This document shows, one piece after another, positions 1 to 6,290 of a stretch of 13,850 bases of DNA. A program made the position numbers and the translations under genes. The notes beneath the pieces are model-generated. The model searched no databases. It saw nothing but the letters and a program-made list of their open reading frames with translations, and was not told the DNA's origin. Source of the DNA: DAIOGN01 sp036745245 (lineage in GTDB: Bacteria; Zixibacteria; MSB-5A5; JAUVRN01); contig DAIOGN010000096.1 in NCBI GenBank assembly GCA_036745245.1, positions 1 to 13,850 on the forward strand. Reading direction: 5' to 3'. Position 1 is the stretch's first letter. Each line of letters starts with the position of its first letter.

Positions 1-1110
1 TGCTTCACGCCCCCCGATTTCGCCCTGGCCCATGGCAAGGCGCGCGCGCAGGAGTGGGTCGTGGCAGGTGCTCTTAAGCCCTTCGTGGCCTTCCCCGGCA
101 TTCCCGCCATGTTTTATGCCTACCCCAACGACGCGCACCTTTCGGGCCTGGCCATCTTGAGCCAACCCAAGAAATTGCAACGTCTGCTGTACGAGCACCC
201 TGGGCCGTACGCCGGTCCCTCCTGGCGCCTGTCCGATCGCAGGCTGGTGGCCGACACCGTGCGTTACAAGCCGGAGAAGCGCGCCGTGATCGCTCTTTCG
301 ACGCGCGCCGTGCACCGGGTCACGGGCGCCAGGGAAGATCTGCGCGTGTTCGTGAGAACCTATGCCGATGCGCGAGGGGAGCGGATTCATACGCTCATGG
401 AAGATTTGCGCGGTCACATGGAGTCCGGCCACGGGCCGGTGGTCCCTGTGACGTACGGCTACGTGCCCGAACGGCGCCTGCTCATTCTTGAAGCGCTCCC
501 CGGGCGCCCGCTGGCGGAGTTCTTTCAGCCGCAGGTCGACACGCAGGCCGTGTTTCGGGCAGCGGCGGCGCTGGCCCACCTGCATCGCGTGCGCCAGGCC
601 AGCGTGCCCGTGCGCACCACGCCGGACGTGATAGAAGAAGTGGTCTCGACGGCGCTGGCGCTCACCCGCGTGCTGCCCGAGTCACGGGACACCATGGATC
701 GACTGACCCATAGCCTGCGAAACCAGGCCAGCTCGAATCGGAAGGTGGAGCCGGTTTTCGTGCACGGCGATTTTCACCATGGCCAGGTACTCGTGCAAAC
801 CGGTCGGGCCGCACTCCTGGATTTCGACCGCTCCTATCTGGGGGATCCCGCGGCCGACCTGGGCAACTTCTGTGCTCACGCGCATGTGCTTCAAAGCCAG
901 GGCCGGGCGGAGGACTCCCGCGGCCTGGCCGCCGCCATGCTGGCCGGTTACGAGCAGGCCGGTGGAGTAAACGTGGAGGCCACTCGTCTGGCTTTCTGGA
1001 CGGCCGCGGCGCTGGTTCAACTCTCCGCGCATCCATTTCGAACACTTCAACCCGGCTGGCGACAACGCACGCGCGACCTCCTGGACCTGGCCGCCACCCT
1101 CCTGCCATGA
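1..1110 (+). CDS. APH-fold phosphotransferase (5' end outside window)
   Basis: The reading frame is open from the first base to TGA at 1108-1110, so the gene starts upstream; a GTG at 61 is in frame but sits in the middle of conserved sequence and is probably not the start. Counting from the first visible codon, the kinase signature is VHGDFHHGQVL (catalytic Asp257, with Gln262 where most APH kinases have the metal-binding Asn), followed by LLDFDRSYLGDPAADLGNF (metal-binding Asp274 and Asp276). A nucleotide-binding-lobe strand pattern (RYKPEKRAVIAL) precedes it. The roughly 100 visible residues before the kinase fold match the same part of the next gene, including a P-x-D-x-x-L-x-x-LA pattern, so both share an extra N-terminal domain. 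Expected role: cytoplasmic ATP-dependent phosphorylation of a small molecule such as a sugar, amino alcohol or aminoglycoside-like compound; the substrate is unknown. It is the first visible gene of a five-gene unit and overlaps the next gene by ATGA. Antibiotic resistance should not be assumed. Confidence 0.88.
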   Translation, partial: CFTPPDFALAHGKARAQEWVVAGALKPFVAFPGIPAMFYAYPNDAHLSGLAILSQPKKLQRLLYEHPGPYAGPSWRLSDRRLVADTVRYKPEKRAVIALSTRAVHRVTGAREDLRVFVRTYADARGERIHTLMEDLRGHMESGHGPVVPVTYGYVPERRLLILEALPGRPLAEFFQPQVDTQAVFRAAAALAHLHRVRQASVPVRTTPDVIEEVVSTALALTRVLPESRDTMDRLTHSLRNQASSNRKVEPVFVHGDFHHGQVLVQTGRAALLDFDRSYLGDPAADLGNFCAHAHVLQSQGRAEDSRGLAAAMLAGYEQAGGVNVEATRLAFWTAAALVQLSAHPFRTLQPGWRQRTRDLLDLAATLLP

Positions 1111-2420
1111 ACATGTCGAGCGACTTCAGGCACCTCGAACTGGCTACCGACGAGACCCGCATGGGGGAGATCTTCCACCGCCATGCCGCTCGACTGCTCC
1201 CCGCTTCCGGCACGCTGCAGCACGTGTATGTGTCGCGCGTGTTCCCGCGCGGGCGGGGCGGGTTCGTGATTCAATATGAGCTGCACTTTAAGTTACCCCA
1301 TGCGTCGAGCGCCGACTCGCAGGTGGTTTGCGCAGAGCTACTGCCGCACGGCGCGGCGTGGCCCGCCTACGTGCAGCAACACCCGGATCGCGTCCTGCTG
1401 CAGGCCGATCTGGGGCTGGTGGTACCCATCTTCCCGTTCGATCCAGAGCTGAACTCTCTGGCCGACTGGGCGTCTCCGGATCGCGCCTCGGTGCAATTGC
1501 ACGAAGCGCTCGAGCCTTTGGGCGGAGCCTGGAGCGGTGTGAAGCACTCGGTACTTTCGCAATTGCAGGTGCTCTCTTACCGACTCGCGCGCCGCTGCAC
1601 TCTGCGCTACGACCTCGCCTGGCATGCCGGCAACGGCTCGAGGCCGGCCTCTCGCACCGTAATCGGCAGGCTGTCACGGCCTGGAACCAGGGCCGCGCAA
1701 AGCGAAGCGGTCCAGGCGGCGGTGGCGGAGGGCCGATCCAGCCGGAGCCTGCCCGAGTCGCTCTGGATCACACCGCTGGTGACACAGTCGGCCACGGGGG
1801 TTGAACTCTTTCCCCTGGCTCCGGGCAAATCGCTTCACGAGCTCACAGGCCACCCAAGTCTGGTGCCAGCCTGCAAAGCAACCGGCGCAGTGCTGGCACA
1901 GATTCACAGTCATCGCGGCCAGGAAGGCACCCGGAATACGCACTCCGAGACGGAAACCCTCAGACGCCAGGTGGCACTGGTCAGCGAGATTTTTCCAGGG
2001 CTCGCTTCCCGGTTTCGTGAAGCCCTGGAGTCCTGGGAACAGAAGACCGCCCTGGCCGGTAACACGGTGACCCTCATACACGGCGATTTCTACGACAAGC
2101 AGGTACTGTATTCGCCGGAAGGCGTCACCGTGCTGGATTGCGACACCCTGTCGTTTGGAGATCCGGCACTCGACGTGGGAAACTTCTGCGCGCATCTCAC
2201 GCTCAGGGCCCTGCAGCACCCCGAAGACCAGGCCCATCTCAGACTGGCCCGCGGGGCCTTTGAGGAAGGGTATTCGGCAGGCCGCCACGAATCTATGGAA
2301 CCACGCCGCTTCTGGGAGGCGGCTACTCTTCTTCGCCTCGCCGCGTTGTACGCGTTGCGTCCGCGCTGGCGGAGGATCACCCCTGCGCTACTGGAGGAGT
2401 CAAAGCAGTGCCTAGAATAG
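1107..2420 (+). CDS. APH-fold phosphotransferase, paralogue of the preceding gene
   Basis: This 437-residue cytoplasmic protein starts at an ATG that overlaps the previous stop (ATGA), which suggests coupled translation; a second ATG two codons later is equally possible, and no clear ribosome binding site separates them. Residues 1-150 form an N-terminal region of unknown fold, also present in the upstream paralogue. Residues about 155-437 are the kinase: a nucleotide-lobe strand with the RRCTLRYDL pattern near 162-170, the catalytic loop IHGDFYDKQVL (Asp327, Gln332) and the metal-binding motif VLDCDTLSFGDPALDVGNF (Asp344, Asp346). The HGD-x4-Q form instead of HGD-x4-N occurs in both copies, so it looks like a family trait and not decay. 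Role inferred: ATP-dependent phosphorylation of an unidentified small metabolite, perhaps a precursor for envelope glycans given the downstream AlgE-like barrel. Divergence from the neighbour is large, so the duplication is old and the substrates may differ. Confidence 0.9.
   Translation: MNMSSDFRHLELATDETRMGEIFHRHAARLLPASGTLQHVYVSRVFPRGRGGFVIQYELHFKLPHASSADSQVVCAELLPHGAAWPAYVQQHPDRVLLQADLGLVVPIFPFDPELNSLADWASPDRASVQLHEALEPLGGAWSGVKHSVLSQLQVLSYRLARRCTLRYDLAWHAGNGSRPASRTVIGRLSRPGTRAAQSEAVQAAVAEGRSSRSLPESLWITPLVTQSATGVELFPLAPGKSLHELTGHPSLVPACKATGAVLAQIHSHRGQEGTRNTHSETETLRRQVALVSEIFPGLASRFREALESWEQKTALAGNTVTLIHGDFYDKQVLYSPEGVTVLDCDTLSFGDPALDVGNFCAHLTLRALQHPEDQAHLRLARGAFEEGYSAGRHESMEPRRFWEAATLLRLAALYALRPRWRRITPALLEESKQCLE
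2393..2399 (+). promoter_or_regulatory. Ribosome binding site fixing the GTG start at 2408
   Basis: GGAGGAG lies 8 nt before the GTG at 2408, inside the end of the upstream kinase gene. It supports GTG at 2408 as the start of the AlgE-like gene, which then has a complete signal peptide and overlaps the kinase gene by 13 bp. Confidence 0.7.
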
Positions 2421-4249
2421 TCCATCAACTCGGTGCGCGAAGCGGGCTCATATGTGCACTCCACACGACGGCCCTGGTCCTCTGCTTGAGCACCCTGCCG
2501 GGGTCCCGGGTGCAGGCGGGCGCTCCAGAATACATGCAGCTGCATGCCAAGGCGGGAATGGCGCTCGAGATCGAAGGCACCTGGGACAGCCTGGGTGCGT
2601 TCGTGGCTGAGAACATCGAAATCCTGCCCAATCCCCGCAGCCCCAAACTCAGAGGCACCGTCAAAAACTTCGATGCGAAGACCGGCGTAATGCTCATGTA
2701 CGGCCAGCGCATTGCGGTGCCCGGTCTGACGGAATTCGTCGAGGACGGTGGCGGATCTTCCTCTGCCAACGATCTGAAGGCGGGCCGGCGGATCGAGGTC
2801 ACCTGCAAAGTGGACAGCCTCGGCGCCTGGTCCGCCCGAAAAATCACCACCCAGGGAATCAAGCAGAGCGACAAGATCAAGGGCACGATCACTCGGGTGC
2901 ACCTGGACGGAGAGGCGCCCGACACGCTGGACATGTCGGGCCTGCTTATTCTGCTCGTCAACGAGACCGACATACTCGACGCGGAAGGCTCGGCGGTGCC
3001 CAGCGACAAGGAACTTCTTGACGACCTGGGTCGTGGGAGCATCGAAGACATACAGAAGGGGTGGACGTTCGGGCGCGCGGTCCATGGCGCGCTGGAGTAC
3101 CGGCTCAACGCCTACGACAGGTCCGAGTACGACCTCACCACCTCAGCCGACACGGACGAACTGGCCACCAATCACCAGGTGCGCGCGCTGTTGTCGGTGT
3201 ATGCCAGCAACTCCCTGCGTTTCCACGCGAGTTTCCGCCTTCAGAAGATCCTCCGTCATATCAATGAGCAGAATGTCACCGACGACGACCTGCAGGCCTA
3301 TTTTTCCGAGCTCTATGCGCTCTTCCGGCCGCCGGGGTTGTCGGACCTGATGGTCATGGTGGGGCGTCAGAGATTTCGTGACCCCCGCGAGTGGCTGTTC
3401 GACGAGTACCTCGATGCCGTTCGCATTCTGTACCGCGCCTCCGTGCCCCTGGTGTGCGAAGCGGCCGTGATCCACGCCGTCCATCCCATCAAGGACCAGT
3501 TCAGCACGTGGACCGACCTGTACTTTGCCGTGCGCTGGTACACGAATGACAAGAGCCAGGCAGCCGGCTACGTGCTGGCCCGTCGCGACAGCGATGAAGC
3601 GCGCAAGCGCCAGCCGGTGTGGATGGGTGTGCACTATTCCGGCGAGGTGAACCGTTTTGTGCAGGCCTGGGCCGATCTGTCCGCGCAGCGCGGCGAGGAT
3701 AAGTTCGAAACGGTGGAGGCCTGGGCCGTGGACCTCGGCACCACGCTCTCGGCAGACAGGGTGCCGCTCAGGCCGGCCCTCACACTGGGGTACGCAGCCG
3801 CCAGCGGCGATGACACGGGCGCGGACGATATCGATCACACGTTTCGCCAGACCGCCTATGAAGACAATGCCGCCCGTCTGGGCGGACTGAGTCGCACCAA
3901 GTACTACGGCAACGTGCTCGATCCGGAGCTCTCCAATCTTCAGGTGATCACCGCCGGAGTGGGCGTGAGGCCGACCCGGCGCTCTTCTCTGGAACTGGTG
4001 TACCACTCCTATGCTCAGTCCGAAGCGGATACCGAGGTCAAGGGCGCGGACCTGCTGGATCCCCCGGCGCGACCCAACGGGGTGAGCACCGAGCTGGGCT
4101 GGGCTCTGGATATGGTGATCCGGCTCCCCACGCTCTGGGATACGGTGTCGCTGCGGTGGACGTCTGCCTTGTTCAGCCCCGGTGCTGCGTTTGAACCGCG
4201 ACAGGAAACCGCTTTCCTCAATCAGATCAACGTGACTGTGAAAGTGTGA
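2408..4249 (+). CDS. DUF5666-like / AlgE-like (alginate export family) outer-membrane beta-barrel protein
   Basis: This 613-residue protein starts at GTG, supported by a strong ribosome binding site. Residues 1-37 form a signal peptide (hydrophobic LICALHTTALVLCLSTL, then a cut after VQA). Residues about 50-195 are small beta-rich modules of DUF5666 type; the pattern E-[IV]-x5-DSLGA-[FW]-x-A-x-x-I occurs twice, near 54-71 and 130-147. Residues about 220-613 match the alginate export barrel family: VGRQRFRDPREWLFDEYLDAVR at 318-339, GDD...DHTFRQT at 467-482, then YYGNVLDPELSNLQ and LELVYHSYAQ at 499-537, all close in kind to Pseudomonas AlgE. The last residues (INVTVKV) alternate as a final outer-membrane strand should. 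AlgE is a passive outer-membrane channel for an anionic exopolysaccharide; here the cargo is unknown and no polymerase or epimerase is visible. The gene overlaps the kinase gene upstream and the repeat-protein gene downstream (GTGA), so export is likely linked to both. Confidence 0.88.
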   Translation: MPRIVHQLGARSGLICALHTTALVLCLSTLPGSRVQAGAPEYMQLHAKAGMALEIEGTWDSLGAFVAENIEILPNPRSPKLRGTVKNFDAKTGVMLMYGQRIAVPGLTEFVEDGGGSSSANDLKAGRRIEVTCKVDSLGAWSARKITTQGIKQSDKIKGTITRVHLDGEAPDTLDMSGLLILLVNETDILDAEGSAVPSDKELLDDLGRGSIEDIQKGWTFGRAVHGALEYRLNAYDRSEYDLTTSADTDELATNHQVRALLSVYASNSLRFHASFRLQKILRHINEQNVTDDDLQAYFSELYALFRPPGLSDLMVMVGRQRFRDPREWLFDEYLDAVRILYRASVPLVCEAAVIHAVHPIKDQFSTWTDLYFAVRWYTNDKSQAAGYVLARRDSDEARKRQPVWMGVHYSGEVNRFVQAWADLSAQRGEDKFETVEAWAVDLGTTLSADRVPLRPALTLGYAAASGDDTGADDIDHTFRQTAYEDNAARLGGLSRTKYYGNVLDPELSNLQVITAGVGVRPTRRSSLELVYHSYAQSEADTEVKGADLLDPPARPNGVSTELGWALDMVIRLPTLWDTVSLRWTSALFSPGAAFEPRQETAFLNQINVTVKV

Positions 4250-6249
4250 AGCCTTTGATCCGGTGTGTTCTGAAGTCCCTGCGCGCCCGGTGGCGTGCGG
4301 TGTGGTGCGCCTTCGTACTCTGCCTGGCGCCGGTCGCGGCCCCGGTGTCGGCGCAGATCCCCTGCCTGTCGGGCTTTGTGAGAGACGCGTCAGGCAATCC
4401 CATTGCCGATGTGGATCTTGATTTCATAGATCCCGTCACCGGCGTAAAACTCACGACGCCCAACGACAACACCGATGTCACGGGTTTCTACAACGTCTGC
4501 GTTCTGCCCGGTGAATACACCGTTACGTTTGCTCCGCCGCCGGGATCGCACTTCCTGGGAAAGCAGTTCGGAGGGTTCAACCTGAGCACCAGCTTGGAAT
4601 TAAATGTAGAGCTCGATCTCGGAGTGGCTGTATCGGGCACCATCAGGGATACGGCCGGGAATCCCGTGGGCAACGTGGACACCGATGCGGACCGGCTTCC
4701 CGGCGGGAGGGTGTTCACACCCGACGACAACAGCGATCCTGTGACGGGGCGCTACTGGCTGGTCCTGTCGCCCGCCTCGTACCGGCTGCGCTTCGATCCG
4801 CCGCCGGGTTCGAGACTCCGCGGCCAGCAGCTGGACTCCGTGCTGATTGCGCGCGATACCACGATCGACGTCACCCTTCTCGAAGGAGTCCTGCTGAGTG
4901 GCCGTGTATCCGATGAGGCGGCTGTGGCCGTGCCGAATATCGACGTCGAGTTGCGCGAACCCGTCACCGGCGCCAAGATCCGCGTGTCCAACAACACCAC
5001 CGATTCCCTGGGCCGGTACCAGGTGGCCGTGCCCACTGGATACTTCGATCTGCGATTCGTTCCGCCGCGAGGCAGTGCGTTTCTGGGTGTACTGTACGAC
5101 AGCGTGGCGATCGGCGGAGATCGGACGTTCGATCAGACCCTGAGCCGCGGCCTGAGAGTGACGGCGTTCGTTCACGACACGGCGGGACTGCCCATCGCCA
5201 ACGCCGACTTCGATTTTACGCAGGAAAGCACCGGGCTGAAACTGTTCACGCCCGGCGATAACAGCGACACGGCCGGACTGGCTATGGTGGCCGTACCGCC
5301 CGGCCTGTTCACCGTGCAGATCGACCCTCCCGTAGGCTCACTCTTTGATCCACTGGAGCAGGTGGGTGTGAACCTTCAAACAGACACGTCGCTCGACTTC
5401 CAGATGGTGGAGGCGGCGCGCGTGGCGCTGGGTGGTCGCATCATAGATCAGGCCGGATTGGGCGTGCCGCTGGTTCACATCGGTTTGCGGCACGCGTCCG
5501 ACGGCCGCACCGTCACCATGATCAACAATCTCACCGACTCCCTGGGCTACTACCAGGTGGCCGTGCCGGTGGGCCAATTCAATGTGCTTTTGGCCCCGCC
5601 GCAGGGCAGCCGCCTGGTGGGCATGCAGATACCGGGCGCCACGTTTAACGTGGACACCACGTGGAGCCCGGTAATTCTCGGGGCCGGACATCTGGTGCGC
5701 GTCACGGTGCTGGATGCGTTCGGCCGGCCGGCCGAGGGAGCGGATCTCGATTTCATTTCTGAGACGACGGCGACGGAAGTGTACACGCCGTTTGACAATG
5801 CGGATTCGACGGGGTTCGTGAGCGTGGCCATCCCGGACGATCGCTATACCCTCAGAGTGGATCCGCCGACCGGATCAAGCCTCCTGGGGCTCACCAACAC
5901 CGGAGTTTCCATACAAGGCGACACGTCCTTTGCGTTTGTGCTGGCCGCCAGTGACGGCACGCTGCCTGAGAACGCCTTTGTACTGTTCCAGAATTACCCC
6001 AACCCGTTCAACGGGGCCACCCGGATCCCCTTCACGCTATTGAGGGAGAACTTCATCACGGTGACGATTGTAAACGTTCTGGGCCGGCACATAGCGGAGT
6101 TGGTCTCCGGAACCTTCCCTGTGGGTGCGTACTCCACGACCTGGGATGGCACGACGTCGAACGGTGATCAGGTTCCCAGCGGACTGTATTTCTATCGCAT
6201 TGAAACCAAGGATGACATGGCGGCGCGCAAGCTGTTGCTCTTGCGCTGA
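4246..6249 (+). CDS. Secreted six-module beta-sandwich protein with T9SS/FlgD-like C-terminal sorting domain
   Basis: The start is GTG in a GTGA overlap with the barrel gene; no strong ribosome binding site is seen, so coupled translation is likely. Of 667 residues, 1-36 form a signal peptide with a basic start, a hydrophobic core (AVWCAFVLCLAPVAAPV) and a cut after VSA. Residues 41-571 are six consecutive modules of 86-90 residues of carboxypeptidase-regulatory/CNA-B-like type, beginning at about 41, 127, 215, 303, 392 and 482. Each has a leading strand with a G-x-[VI]-x-D pattern, a TPxDNxD loop, Y-x-V-x-VPxGxY, PPxGS, and a final DTxxDxxL strand. Residues 572-667 are the C-terminal sorting domain: FQNYPNPFN at 581-589, a VNVLG strand near 609-613, a WDGTxxxGxxVPSGLYFYR stretch at 633-651, and a short basic-hydrophobic end (RKLLLLR). 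Such domains direct export and surface attachment through the type IX system in Bacteroidota; in other FCB lineages the same role is assumed. Function: probably a cell-surface structural or adhesive protein; no enzyme motif is seen. Confidence 0.9.
   Translation: MKPLIRCVLKSLRARWRAVWCAFVLCLAPVAAPVSAQIPCLSGFVRDASGNPIADVDLDFIDPVTGVKLTTPNDNTDVTGFYNVCVLPGEYTVTFAPPPGSHFLGKQFGGFNLSTSLELNVELDLGVAVSGTIRDTAGNPVGNVDTDADRLPGGRVFTPDDNSDPVTGRYWLVLSPASYRLRFDPPPGSRLRGQQLDSVLIARDTTIDVTLLEGVLLSGRVSDEAAVAVPNIDVELREPVTGAKIRVSNNTTDSLGRYQVAVPTGYFDLRFVPPRGSAFLGVLYDSVAIGGDRTFDQTLSRGLRVTAFVHDTAGLPIANADFDFTQESTGLKLFTPGDNSDTAGLAMVAVPPGLFTVQIDPPVGSLFDPLEQVGVNLQTDTSLDFQMVEAARVALGGRIIDQAGLGVPLVHIGLRHASDGRTVTMINNLTDSLGYYQVAVPVGQFNVLLAPPQGSRLVGMQIPGATFNVDTTWSPVILGAGHLVRVTVLDAFGRPAEGADLDFISETTATEVYTPFDNADSTGFVSVAIPDDRYTLRVDPPTGSSLLGLTNTGVSIQGDTSFAFVLAASDGTLPENAFVLFQNYPNPFNGATRIPFTLLRENFITVTIVNVLGRHIAELVSGTFPVGAYSTTWDGTTSNGDQVPSGLYFYRIETKDDMAARKLLLLR
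4366..5958 (+). repeat. Array of six divergent protein modules of 86-90 residues
   Basis: Six tandem modules encoded in frame, each about 264 bp, are recognisable at protein level by the TPxDN loop, the VPxGxY turn and the PPxGS turn. Modules 3 and 5 share TDSLGRYQVAVP and TDSLGYYQVAVP segments and are the most alike. DNA identity between copies is modest, so the duplications are old; the array matches the one in the next gene. Confidence 0.85.
5959..6246 (+). other. T9SS type A / FlgD-Ig-like C-terminal sorting domain coding segment
   Basis: Residues 572-667 of the protein. Key elements are LPENAFVLFQNYPNPFN, an Ig-like strand set, VPSGLYFYRIET, and a terminal KLLLLR. In Bacteroidota such ends are cleaved on secretion. 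No secretion-system gene lies in this window, so the route is inferred. Confidence 0.85.
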
Positions 6250-6280
6250 GCGATGGCCATAGGATGTCACGAAGGCAGAA

Positions 6281-6285
6281 AGGTG
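6281..6285 (+). promoter_or_regulatory. Ribosome binding site choosing the start at 6291
   Basis: AGGTG (within AAAGGTG, 6279-6285) ends 5 nt before ATG 6291. An in-frame ATG at 6264 has no comparable site and would add nine polar residues ahead of the signal peptide, so 6291 is preferred. Confidence 0.6.
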
Positions 6286-6290
6286 TACTT

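Noticed and set aside
1..2420. Aminoglycoside resistance genes
   Set aside because: The kinase fold is shared with many metabolic kinases; the extra N-terminal domain, the tandem pairing and the envelope-gene context argue against assigning resistance.
2090..3085. 331-codon open frame on the minus strand
   Set aside because: It is antisense to the second kinase and the AlgE-like gene, both of which have clear family motifs; no ribosome binding site and no recognisable protein.
3143..4006. 287-codon open frame on the minus strand
   Set aside because: Antisense to the conserved barrel region; a His/Gly-rich shadow typical of GC-rich coding sequence.
6264..6290. Earlier ATG for the dockerin protein gene
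   Set aside because: No ribosome binding site, and it would add nine residues before a standard signal peptide; the site at 6281-6285 favours 6291.
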